Position numbers and translations under genes: made by a program. A DNA stretch of 24,567 nucleotides from an uncultured Bacilli bacterium (GTDB taxonomy: Bacteria > Bacillota_I > Bacilli_A > RF39 > UBA660): positions 1-24,567 of the forward strand of contig CAKOTD010000020.1 in NCBI GenBank assembly GCA_934120015.1, read 5' to 3'. Positions 14,676-23,079 of the stretch are shown piece after piece. Below the pieces are notes generated by a model. That model made no database searches, had not been told where the DNA came from, and worked only from the letters and a program-made list of their open reading frames with translations. The stretch's first letter is position 1, and the number at the start of each line of letters is the position of its first letter.

Positions 14676-15944
14676 ATGGCAGGTAAAAAGTTAAATGGCT
14701 ATAAAGAATTAACAAAGAAAAAAGAACTTAATAAATATTTAAATCCAAATATTGTTTATATTCCACTTATTAATGGAAATGATGAAGATGTAACTATTTT
14801 GGTAAGTAAAGATGATTATGTATATAAAAATATGATGATTGCTAAAACAAAGGGAAGTTTTCGTATTAGTATTAATTCATCTATTAGTGGTGTTGTTTTA
14901 GGTATAGAAGAGAGAAAATGTGCTAATGGAAGATTAGTTAAATGTTTAGCAATTGAAAATGATTTTAAAGAGAATGTAAAAAGCAATAATAGTTTGAAAA
15001 AGAATATAATCGAATATTCTAAAGATGAATTTATAAATATTTTAAGAGAATGTGGAATTGTTGGTATGGGTGGTGCTAGTTTTCCGACTTATGTAAAATA
15101 TGATACTGATAAGAAAATTAAAACATTAATAGTAAATGCTGTTGAATGTGAGCCTTATATAACAGCAGATTATAAACTTTTAATGGAAAAAGTGGATAAG
15201 ATATTAGAAACTGTGGATGCAATTATGAATATTAATAACATAGATGAAGCTATAATTGCTGTAAAAAAAATAAATAAGGAGGTCATTAATAAAATTAATA
15301 ATTATATAGGATCTTATGACAAGATAAAGTTAATACTTGTTCCTAATAAATATCCGGCCGGATGGGAAAGAACCTTAATTAAAGAGGTAACTGGTTTAAA
15401 TTATACTAATCTTCCTATTGAGCAAGGAATTGTAGTTAATAATGTATCTACTATATATGCTATATATGAAGCTCTTAAATACCATAAATGTATTACAGAA
15501 AGAATAATCACATTTTCTGGTAATATGCTTTTAAATCCACAAAATATTTTGGTGAAAATAGGTACATCTATTGATGAATTAATTAATAAGCATTTGAAAT
15601 TGAAAGGTGATAATTGTGATATAGTAGCAGGTGGTCCTATGATGGGAAATCTTGTTTCTAAAGATTTAGTTGTAAGTGCTAATTTAAATTGTGTTTTATT
15701 TATGAAACATGTAGAAGAATGTAATCTTAAAGAATGTCTTAGATGCGGAAAATGTAATAATGTTTGTCCTGCTAGAATTACTCCTGTTTTAATAAAAGAC
15801 AATGTTTATAATAAAGAAGTTTTAAAGGATATGATGGTTAATAGATGTGTAGAGTGTGGTCTTTGTTCATATATATGTCCATCAAAAATAGATGTTAGAA
15901 GTTTTGTAAGACAAGCTAAAAAAACTTTAAAGGAGGATAAATAA
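14676..15944 (+). CDS. rnfC: Rnf electron transport complex subunit RnfC
   Basis: This is the peripheral NADH/NAD+-binding subunit of the ion-pumping ferredoxin:NAD+ oxidoreductase (Rnf), 422 residues. The sequence shows an N-terminal barrel-sandwich segment, the FMN/NADH-binding region GIVGMGGASFPTYVK (about 127-141), VNAVECEPYITADY, and two C-terminal [4Fe-4S] motifs, CLRCGKCNNVCP (354-365) and CVECGLCSYICP (391-402). The start is fixed by GGAGAGGAG seven bases upstream. It is first in the operon and one base separates its stop from the next gene. It should pass electrons between the membrane flavins and NAD+ on the cytoplasmic face. Confidence 0.95.
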   Translation: MAGKKLNGYKELTKKKELNKYLNPNIVYIPLINGNDEDVTILVSKDDYVYKNMMIAKTKGSFRISINSSISGVVLGIEERKCANGRLVKCLAIENDFKENVKSNNSLKKNIIEYSKDEFINILRECGIVGMGGASFPTYVKYDTDKKIKTLIVNAVECEPYITADYKLLMEKVDKILETVDAIMNINNIDEAIIAVKKINKEVINKINNYIGSYDKIKLILVPNKYPAGWERTLIKEVTGLNYTNLPIEQGIVVNNVSTIYAIYEALKYHKCITERIITFSGNMLLNPQNILVKIGTSIDELINKHLKLKGDNCDIVAGGPMMGNLVSKDLVVSANLNCVLFMKHVEECNLKECLRCGKCNNVCPARITPVLIKDNVYNKEVLKDMMVNRCVECGLCSYICPSKIDVRSFVRQAKKTLKEDK

Positions 15945-15945
15945 T

Positions 15946-17673
15946 ATGTCTACATTTATAAAAGATAAGAATAATACAAATAAGATAATGAAAAATTTAT
16001 TTATTGCTCTTTTACCAATAATTATTTTTTCTTTTTATAAAAATGGAATAAGTGTGTATATAAATGGTAAAACAAATATTATAGGAATGTTTTATCCTCT
16101 TATTTTTCTTTTGATACCAGCTTTAGTAACTTTTCTTACTGAAACTATTTATGCAAAAATAGTACTAAAAGTAGATAATTTAAGTAAATATATAGAATCT
16201 TCTTATTCAATTTTTCCGGGGCTTTTTTTAGGATTAATTTGTCCAATTAACTTACCAATAAGTATTTTAATAATAGGTGCTTTATGTGCAAGTATTTTTG
16301 GTAAATTAATATATGGTGGTTTTGGTCACAATATATTTAATCCAGCTTTAATTGGTTATATTTTTATAGTTATTTCTTATTCGGTATTTTTTTCTAGCAA
16401 TAATTATCTAAATAAAATGGAGGTTGACACTATTAGTTCATCAACTCCTTTAACTAATATTAAGTTGTTGGAAAATATTGGTTCATATGAAAAAATAGTA
16501 ACACCATTTGGAAATTTAAGTAATTTTTTTATAGGTTTTATTCCGGGATCAATGGGAGAAACTAGCTCTTTATTATGTTTAGTAGCTCTTTTATATTTAA
16601 TGATTACTAAAACAATTAAATGGAAGATACCAGTTATCTATATAGGGACGGTATTTATTATGACAAGTGTTATTGGGTTAATTAATAATCAAGGAATTTA
16701 TTATCCTCTTGTTCAAATATTTAGTGGTGGGTTAATGTTTGGAGCCATATTTATGGCCACAGATCCTGTAACTAGTCCTACTACAAATTATGGTGTCCTA
16801 CTTTCGGCAATAGGTCTTGGAATATTAACAGTTTTTCTAAGATATAATAGTTCTTATCCAGAAGGTGTAGCAACTTCTATATTAATAATGAATTTATTTA
16901 CTTTTATTTTTGATAAAATAGGTATAAAATCAAAGTTAAATAAAAATATTTTTGTATTTTCTCTAATTATATTGTTTATATTTTCTTCTGCCATAATTAT
17001 CAGAATAAATGATAATTATAAAGTTAGTGATATTGATAAGAATTTCAGTATTATTTCAAAAGATATTAATGGTACAACTATTACTTATGTTGCATCTCAA
17101 AAGGGATATTCTAGTGATATTAAGGCTGAACTAATATTTAGTGACGAAAAGTTAATTAGCTTTAAAATACTTGAACAGAATGAAAGCTTTTATTCAAAAG
17201 TAGAAGCTGAAAACTATATTAATAAATTGATAAATAATAGTACTGATTTAGATAATTTAGATACTGTTTCGGGTGCAACTATTACATCTGGTGCTCTTAA
17301 AAGATTAGCTATAAATGTTATTAAAGATTATGAAAGTGATGGTTATAGTTTAAAGAAGAGTAATGTAAAAGTAGAAGAGAAAAATGATTTTGAAGTATTA
17401 GAAAAGAATGATAATACTTATATTGTTTCTCAAAAAAGTTTTAGTGGAAAAATGAAAGCAATAGTAAGTGTTTTAAATAATAGGATAATTAATTTTGAAA
17501 TAACTGAGCTAAATGATAGTTATAAAGATAAAGTATTAGGTACAAGTTATATAGATGATCTAATTATTAATCAGGATAATTTAGATACTGTTAACACTAT
17601 TTCGGGTGCAACTATTACTAGTAGAGCAATTAAAAATATTTTTATAGAGATGGAGAAGCTTATCAATGAATAG
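15946..17673 (+). CDS. rnfD: RnfD fused to two RnfG-type FMN-binding domains
   Basis: It has 575 residues. Residues 1-355 are the membrane subunit RnfD, with about nine to ten helices, the GHNIFNPALIGY motif near 127-138, and SSSTPL at 164-169, where T167 corresponds to the threonine that carries covalent FMN in NqrB/RnfD. After the last helix (about 335-352) come two tandem extracytoplasmic FMN_bind domains. The first ends DTVSGATITSGAL (SGAT 442-445) and the second has TISGATITSRAI (SGAT 553-556). SGAT is the ApbE flavinylation motif of RnfG and NqrC, which normally have one such domain on a separate protein. This one chain may therefore carry three covalent FMNs. The downstream 31-residue ORF overlaps its stop. 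Confidence 0.9.
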   Translation: MSTFIKDKNNTNKIMKNLFIALLPIIIFSFYKNGISVYINGKTNIIGMFYPLIFLLIPALVTFLTETIYAKIVLKVDNLSKYIESSYSIFPGLFLGLICPINLPISILIIGALCASIFGKLIYGGFGHNIFNPALIGYIFIVISYSVFFSSNNYLNKMEVDTISSSTPLTNIKLLENIGSYEKIVTPFGNLSNFFIGFIPGSMGETSSLLCLVALLYLMITKTIKWKIPVIYIGTVFIMTSVIGLINNQGIYYPLVQIFSGGLMFGAIFMATDPVTSPTTNYGVLLSAIGLGILTVFLRYNSSYPEGVATSILIMNLFTFIFDKIGIKSKLNKNIFVFSLIILFIFSSAIIIRINDNYKVSDIDKNFSIISKDINGTTITYVASQKGYSSDIKAELIFSDEKLISFKILEQNESFYSKVEAENYINKLINNSTDLDNLDTVSGATITSGALKRLAINVIKDYESDGYSLKKSNVKVEEKNDFEVLEKNDNTYIVSQKSFSGKMKAIVSVLNNRIINFEITELNDSYKDKVLGTSYIDDLIINQDNLDTVNTISGATITSRAIKNIFIEMEKLINE

Positions 17674-17761
17674 TCTTAAAAGTATTTTAGCTTTAACTAT
17701 CACTGCTTTAATTTGCTCTATCTTGTTATATTTAGTTTATTTAATTACAGGAGGTATTTAA
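17666..17761 (+). CDS. 31-residue membrane peptide in the rnfG position
   Basis: Its ATG (17666) overlaps the end of rnfDG and its TAA overlaps the ATG of rnfE (TAATG). The peptide is one hydrophobic helix (ILALTITALICSILLYLVYL) ending ITGGI. This resembles the N-terminal membrane anchor of RnfG (helix followed by an ITxxPI-like end) without the FMN domain. The last codons also contain the AGGAGG site of rnfE, so the ORF may partly serve coupling. It may be a remnant or a detached RnfG anchor. Confidence 0.55.
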   Translation: MNSLKSILALTITALICSILLYLVYLITGGI

Positions 17762-18405
17762 TGAAAACAATTTTAAATGGAATAATTAAAGAAAATCCTA
17801 TTTTTGTTTTAATGTTAGGATTATGTCCGACACTTGCAGTTACAAATAATTTTGAAACATCTTACATGATGGGAATATCCTTAATTGTTATTTTATTTTT
17901 TTCAACCCTTGTTGTTGCACTTATTAAAAATATTATTCCTAGTAATGTAAAAATACCTGTATATATTTTAATAATAGGAACAATTGTTACAATATTAGAA
18001 ATGCTTTTAAAAAAATATATTCCTAGTCTTTATGAATCTTTTGGTATTTACTTATCACTTATTGTTGTTAATTGTATTGTTTTAGGTAAAACATTATCTA
18101 TTCCAAAAGATGAAAAGTATAGTAAATCACTTCTTAATGCCCTTGGGGTAGGGATAGGATTTGCATTAGTACTTTGTTTACTTGGTATGGTTAGAGAGGT
18201 ATTAGGTAATAATACTATTACTTTAATGGATAATTTAAGTAAATTAACTGGTTATAAATCAATTTATAAGGTGTTTCCTACAAATGATATATTACCAATT
18301 AGTCTTTTAAAAACTCCTGCAGGTTCATTTATTGTTTTAGGAATTTTTATGGGAATATTTAATTTTATTAAAAATAAAAGAGGTGTTAAAAATGAAACTA
18401 ATTAG
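17761..18405 (+). CDS. rnfE: Rnf complex subunit RnfE
   Basis: It has 214 residues from ATG 17761, with AGGAGG directly upstream; an in-frame start at 17713 would overlap the membrane peptide and lacks a site. This six-helix membrane subunit shares an inverted-topology fold with RnfA. The hallmark segments are KENPIFVLMLGLCPTLAVTN and LIVVNCIVLGK, whose cysteines are placed to bind the intramembrane [2Fe-2S] cluster at the RnfA/RnfE interface. It overlaps rnfA by 14 bp. Confidence 0.93.
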   Translation: MKTILNGIIKENPIFVLMLGLCPTLAVTNNFETSYMMGISLIVILFFSTLVVALIKNIIPSNVKIPVYILIIGTIVTILEMLLKKYIPSLYESFGIYLSLIVVNCIVLGKTLSIPKDEKYSKSLLNALGVGIGFALVLCLLGMVREVLGNNTITLMDNLSKLTGYKSIYKVFPTNDILPISLLKTPAGSFIVLGIFMGIFNFIKNKRGVKNETN

Positions 18406-18955
18406 TTTGTTTATAACTGCATTTCTTACTGAAAATATAGTTTTGACTAAATTTTTAGGAATATGCCCTTTAATAGGTACTTCTACTAATTGTAAGAAAG
18501 CTACTAATATGGGATTAGCAGTTACTATTGTTACATTTTTTTCTTGTATTATTTCTTATTTAATAAATAAATTTATTTTGATACCAAATGATATTACCTA
18601 TATGGCAACAATAATATTTATTTTAATCATTGCTTCATTAGTTCAAATATCTAAAATAATAATAAAGAATAAATTCAAAAATATATATTTGCAATTAGGA
18701 ATCTATTTATCACTTATTACAACCAATTGCGCAGTTTTAGGAACTGTTTTGCTTGCTACAAATAGTAATTACAATTTACTTGAGGTAATTATTTTTGCTC
18801 TAGGAAGTAGTTTAGGTTTCTATCTAATTTTGTATATTTTTTCTACTATTAGATCAAGGCTTAATAACTCTAGTATACCAAAGTGTTTGCAAGGATTTCC
18901 AATAGCTTTAATAACAATAGGAATTATTTCTATTATATTTATGAGGTGTTTATGA
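18392..18955 (+). CDS. rnfA: Rnf complex subunit RnfA
   Basis: It has 187 residues from ATG 18392, with AGAGGTG upstream. It is the paralogue of RnfE with six predicted helices. TENIVLTKFLGICPLIGTS and TTNCAVLGTVLL carry the conserved cysteines of the shared membrane [2Fe-2S] site. The stop overlaps the rnfB start (ATGA). Its length matches the family. Confidence 0.94.
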   Translation: MKLISLFITAFLTENIVLTKFLGICPLIGTSTNCKKATNMGLAVTIVTFFSCIISYLINKFILIPNDITYMATIIFILIIASLVQISKIIIKNKFKNIYLQLGIYLSLITTNCAVLGTVLLATNSNYNLLEVIIFALGSSLGFYLILYIFSTIRSRLNNSSIPKCLQGFPIALITIGIISIIFMRCL

Positions 18956-19215
18956 TAGGAATTTTAGTTTTAACATCTTTAGCATTTACACTAAGTGTAA
19001 TTATAGTTATAATAAGTAATAGTTTTAAAGATGATGAAAAAATTCATCAAATTATTAAGAGATTACCGGGATATAATTGTGGTGCCTGTGGTTTAGCTGG
19101 TTGTGAAGATATGGCAGTACATATTTTAAAAGATAAGGAATTTTATAGAAAGTGTAAACCGCTTAAGGGAGATGCTTTTAGAAATATGGAAGAATATGTA
19201 AAAAATAATTTGTAA
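18952..19215 (+). CDS. rnfB: Short RnfB (lacks the ferredoxin-like domain)
   Basis: It has 87 residues from ATG 18952, in an ATGA overlap with the rnfA stop and with GAGGTG upstream. The single N-terminal helix (ILVLTSLAFTLSVIIVIISN) is followed by the RnfB [4Fe-4S] signature PGYNCGACGLAGCEDMA with C43, C46, C51 and a fourth cysteine C68. Standard RnfB continues with at least two ferredoxin-type CxxCxxCxxxCP clusters that receive electrons from ferredoxin. Here the frame ends at a clean TAA after KNNL, followed 13 bp later by another gene, so no broken remainder is visible. It may be a natural minimal form. Confidence 0.9.
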   Translation: MIGILVLTSLAFTLSVIIVIISNSFKDDEKIHQIIKRLPGYNCGACGLAGCEDMAVHILKDKEFYRKCKPLKGDAFRNMEEYVKNNL

Positions 19216-19228
19216 AGAAGGTTTTAGT

Positions 19229-21553
19229 ATGGAAAGATTTAATGTAAGTATTAAGGATGGTTTAACTGATAAACAAGTTAATGAGAGAATTAATCAGGGA
19301 TTTATAAATAAATCTTCTATTCCAACTACCAAGTCTATAAAACAAATTATTTTAATGCATACATTTACTTTATTTAATGTTCTAAATTTTTCACTTGGTA
19401 TATTAATTTTACTTGTTAAATCATATCGTAATTTAATGTTTTTAGGAGTGGTTTTTTGTAATACAATAATAGGTATATATCAGGAGATAAAAGCAAAAAA
19501 AATAGTTGATAGATTATCTTTAATATCTGCTAAGAAGGTTTTGGTAATGCGTAATTCTAAACTTCATGAAATAAATTTTGAAGATGTTGTTTTAGATGAT
19601 ATTATATATTATAAATTAGGTAATCAAATTGTATCTGATGGGGTTATTTTATCAGGTAGTTGTGAAGTCAATGAATCATTTGTTACTGGTGAATCTGATC
19701 CTATTTTAAAGAAAAAGGGTGATTATATTTTATCAGGTAGTTTTATTGTAAGCGGGAATATAGTAGCCAAAGCTGATAAAGTTGGTAAAGAGAATTATGT
19801 ATCAACAATATCTGATGGGGCTAAATATATTAAGAAAGTTAATTCGGAAATTATGGCTACAATAAATAAAATAATCAAGATTTTATCTATTACAATCATT
19901 CCAATAGGGATAATTCTCTTCATTAAACAAGTTAATATACCCGGAAATACAATGCAAAGTTCGGTAGTTAATACTGTTGCTGCTATGATAGGAATGATAC
20001 CAGAGGGGCTTGTACTTCTTACAAGTAGTGTTTTTATGGTTAGTATCATAAGGTTATCTAAGTATAATGTTTTAGTTCAGGAATTATATTGTACGGAAAA
20101 TCTTGCACGTATAGATACTATTTGTTTAGATAAAACTGGCACTATTACTGAGGGGACAATGGAAGTAGTAGATATAGTACCGTTTTCCCAATTTAGTAAA
20201 AAGGATGTAGAAGATATTCTTAGTAATTTATCTAATAACTTAGATGATGAAAATCCAACTATGATGGCTATAAAAGAAGTATATAAAAATAATGATTTTA
20301 CTACTGCTGATATGGTTTATAATTTCTCATCTATTAATAAATTTTCTGGAATAGAAATAAATGGTGTTAGTTATTTGATGGGGGCATTTGATTATTTATT
20401 AGAATCTGACAATTTAGAAGTGGCTTATAAATATAGTGAGGATAATAGAGTACTTGCAATTGTAAAGAAAGAATCATTTGATAAGAATAATTTATCAGAT
20501 AATGTGCCTATAGGACTAGTTTTGCTAAAAGATAAAATTAGGAATAACGCTATTAATACTATAAATTATTTTAAAAGTCAAAATGTGGATGTTAAAATAA
20601 TATCAGGTGATAATCCTATAACTGTATCTAGTATTGCTAAAAGAGTTGGAATTAATGGATATGATAAATATGTTGATGCAAGTGAACTAGTTACAAAAGA
20701 TGATATTGAAAAGGCAGTTAAAAAATATAATATTTTTGGAAGAGTAAAACCAGAACAAAAGAAAATAATTATTGCAAGTTTAAAGAAAATTGGTAAGAAT
20801 GTTGCTTATGCAGGTGATGGAGTAAATGATGTCCTTGCTTTAAAGGAATCTGATTGTAGTATTACTTTTCAAAATGGAAGTGAAGCTGCAAGAAATGTTT
20901 CACAATTAGTATTACTTGATTCTGATTTTGGATCTATTCCTAAAATAGTTTTAGAAGTAAGAAGATCAATTAATAATATAGAAAGATCTGCTAGTTTATT
21001 TTTGGTAAAAACAACATATTCAGCTTTATTATCAATTATATTTTTATTCTTGAATACAGCTTATCCATTTGTTCCAATTCAGTTAACATTAACTAGTGTT
21101 GTAACTATTGGGATTCCTTCATTTGTACTTGCTCTAGAACCTAATAAGGAAAAAGTGTCTGGTCATTTTTTTCCAAAAGTTATTAGTAAATCATTACCTG
21201 CCGCATTTACAATTGTTCTTAATATCATTTTAGTTATGTTAGTTAAAGGATTGTTTCATTTTAATCAAGTTGAAACTTCAACAGTATGTGTTATATTAAC
21301 TGGTATGACAGGATTTATTCTTTTATATAGATTATGTAAACCTTTTAATTTATTAAGATCTATTTTATTAATAATGATGGTATTAATGTTTTTCTTTCAA
21401 GTAATTGGTCTTAGAGAAATGTATGAGCTTGCTGTAATAACACCATATATGATTATATATATATTGATTTTAACAATTATTTCATATATAATTTTTAATC
21501 TGATGATGAATCTAGTTGAAAAGAAAATTATACCTAAATTAAAACAACAGTAA
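19229..21553 (+). CDS. P-type cation-transporting ATPase
   Basis: It has 774 residues. It has all core P-type motifs: actuator-domain TGES (153-156), M4 GMIPEGL (a PEGL-type ion site as in Ca2+ and Mn2+ pumps), the phosphorylation site DKTGTIT (D301), SGDNP, and the hinge YAGDGVNDVLAL. About ten helices are present, with a six-helix C-terminal bundle. No CPx or N-terminal heavy-metal domain is seen, arguing against a Cu/Zn/Cd pump. It resembles the streptococcal E1-E2 family linked with Mn/Ca export, but the ion cannot be assigned. It begins 13 bp after rnfB, with GAAGG upstream, so it is probably co-transcribed with the rnf genes. Confidence 0.9.
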   Translation: MERFNVSIKDGLTDKQVNERINQGFINKSSIPTTKSIKQIILMHTFTLFNVLNFSLGILILLVKSYRNLMFLGVVFCNTIIGIYQEIKAKKIVDRLSLISAKKVLVMRNSKLHEINFEDVVLDDIIYYKLGNQIVSDGVILSGSCEVNESFVTGESDPILKKKGDYILSGSFIVSGNIVAKADKVGKENYVSTISDGAKYIKKVNSEIMATINKIIKILSITIIPIGIILFIKQVNIPGNTMQSSVVNTVAAMIGMIPEGLVLLTSSVFMVSIIRLSKYNVLVQELYCTENLARIDTICLDKTGTITEGTMEVVDIVPFSQFSKKDVEDILSNLSNNLDDENPTMMAIKEVYKNNDFTTADMVYNFSSINKFSGIEINGVSYLMGAFDYLLESDNLEVAYKYSEDNRVLAIVKKESFDKNNLSDNVPIGLVLLKDKIRNNAINTINYFKSQNVDVKIISGDNPITVSSIAKRVGINGYDKYVDASELVTKDDIEKAVKKYNIFGRVKPEQKKIIIASLKKIGKNVAYAGDGVNDVLALKESDCSITFQNGSEAARNVSQLVLLDSDFGSIPKIVLEVRRSINNIERSASLFLVKTTYSALLSIIFLFLNTAYPFVPIQLTLTSVVTIGIPSFVLALEPNKEKVSGHFFPKVISKSLPAAFTIVLNIILVMLVKGLFHFNQVETSTVCVILTGMTGFILLYRLCKPFNLLRSILLIMMVLMFFFQVIGLREMYELAVITPYMIIYILILTIISYIIFNLMMNLVEKKIIPKLKQQ

Positions 21554-21566
21554 GTTGTTTTTTTTG
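21541..21566 (+). terminator. Terminator of the rnf-ATPase operon
   Basis: AAAACAAC (21541-21548), loop AGTAA, GTTGTTTT (21554-21561) and further Ts. The ATPase stop codon lies in the loop. Confidence 0.75.
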
Positions 21567-21608
21567 TCAAAAAATAGTATCATATATATATAAGAATAAA
21601 GAGGTGAA

Positions 21609-22880
21609 ATGATGGATAATAATAACGATTTTCATTTTGATGATATTGATGAATTTTGTAATAAAGAATTATCATCATTAATCTCTGAAATTACTTCTCA
21701 AAAGAATAAAGATGTAGAAATAATAGATGATATTAATAATAAGAAGGCCTTATATACTAATTCTAAAGAAGATATTAATATTATTGATATATTAGAAGAT
21801 GTTGATTTTGATGTAACTAGTGATGGAATAATAAATATAGATGCTAGTAGGATTAGTGATAGTGATATAGAAGTACTTGATGACTTTGATTTTAATATAG
21901 ATGATTCAAATGAAAAAATTGAAATATTAGATGATTTTGATAATCAGGTAGTAGATATGGATATATCAAATGATAAAATAGAAATACTTGATGATTTTGA
22001 TAACACTATTATAAATATTAAAATAAATGATAAGGGAAAGTTAGATAAGAATAAAATAAAAAAAATATACTTGTATATCTTACTTATATTAATGGTTATT
22101 GCTTTAATATTTGTTATAATAAAAATACTTTTTTGGAAAGCTGACAATGATTCTATAAATAAACAAATTGAAAGTATTAATAATAAGACTGATATAGTGG
22201 AAATTGAGGATAGTTCCGATGTTGTTATAGTAGATCCTATACAAAGTGATCCTATTAATAATGAAGTGGTAGTGGATAAAAATAATGATTACTTTAAATT
22301 TATTGAAGTTCCATTAATAAATGTTGATTTTAATAATTTATTAGAGATGAATTCTGATACAGTTGGATGGCTACAAGTACCTAATACTAATATAAATTAT
22401 CCCGTAGTAAAGAAAAATGATAATGAATATTATTTAAACCATTCTTTTGATAAAAAATACAATGATGCTGGATGGATATTTGCTGACTATAGAAATAATT
22501 TGATAGATGATAAAAACTTGGTTATATATGGTCATGCTAGGCTAAATTCTACTATGTTTGGAACATTAAAAAATGTTATAAAATCAGATTGGTATACAAA
22601 TTCTAATAATCATGTTATTAGATTGTCAACTCCGTATGTTAATTCTTCATGGCAAGTCTTTAGTACTTATGTAATAGATCCAGAGGATTATTATATTAAA
22701 ACGTCTTTTGATGATGATGAGAGTTATATTAAATTTTTGAGTGATTTAAAAGATAGAAGTGTATATAATTATAATGTTAATTTGAATGTAACAGATAGAA
22801 TACTTACTTTATCAACTTGTTATTCTAATAATAGAAGGGTAGTATTACATGCTAAGTTAATAAAATATGAAAATAGATAG
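21609..22880 (+). CDS. Class-B-like sortase with acidic N-terminal cytoplasmic region
   Basis: There are two adjacent ATGs (21609, 21612); GAGGTG at 21601-21606 spaces better with the second. Residues 1-150 are extremely acidic (D/E/N/I) and contain three copies of an IE-V/I-LDDFD motif (about 86, 103 and 125). A transmembrane helix follows (about 152-175), then a linker, then a sortase domain from about 235. The catalytic residues are H309 (YGHARLN), C404 (LSTCY) and arginine 409/410. NSDTVGWLQVPNTNINYPVV and the TLSTC context fit class B. Sortases attach or polymerise surface proteins at the cell wall, but no substrate with an LPxTG-like signal is seen nearby. The long acidic cytoplasmic extension is not part of the usual family. 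Confidence 0.88.
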   Translation: MMDNNNDFHFDDIDEFCNKELSSLISEITSQKNKDVEIIDDINNKKALYTNSKEDINIIDILEDVDFDVTSDGIINIDASRISDSDIEVLDDFDFNIDDSNEKIEILDDFDNQVVDMDISNDKIEILDDFDNTIINIKINDKGKLDKNKIKKIYLYILLILMVIALIFVIIKILFWKADNDSINKQIESINNKTDIVEIEDSSDVVIVDPIQSDPINNEVVVDKNNDYFKFIEVPLINVDFNNLLEMNSDTVGWLQVPNTNINYPVVKKNDNEYYLNHSFDKKYNDAGWIFADYRNNLIDDKNLVIYGHARLNSTMFGTLKNVIKSDWYTNSNNHVIRLSTPYVNSSWQVFSTYVIDPEDYYIKTSFDDDESYIKFLSDLKDRSVYNYNVNLNVTDRILTLSTCYSNNRRVVLHAKLIKYENR

Positions 22881-22881
22881 A

Positions 22882-22916
22882 AAAAAGGTTATAACAACGA
22901 AAGTTATAACCTTTTT
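22882..22916. terminator. Strong terminator after the sortase gene
   Basis: AAAAAGGTTATAAC (22882-22895), loop AACGAAA, GTTATAACCTTTTT (22903-22916) forms a perfect 14-bp stem with a T tract. From here to 23037 I see no gene. Confidence 0.88.
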
Positions 22917-23039
22917 AAAGAAGGGGGATAATTAAGGCACCTTACAGTATTATCTTATGAACTCTTAAAATAAATTTATTTATGTATAACTATATTTGTT
23001 TAATAAAACTATTAGATTTTTGTAGATATTTATGTACTT

Positions 23040-23051
23040 GAACATTTGTTT
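23040..23051 (+). promoter_or_regulatory. LexA/DinR-like SOS box
   Basis: GAACATTTGTTT matches the Firmicutes LexA pattern GAAC-N4-GTTY. It overlaps the 3' part of a TTGAAC -35 box (23038-23043) that has TATAGA 17 bp downstream (23061-23066), just before the DNA polymerase start. This position suits SOS repression. Confidence 0.6.
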
Positions 23052-23079
23052 GTGATATTATATAGATGTGGTGGTATTT

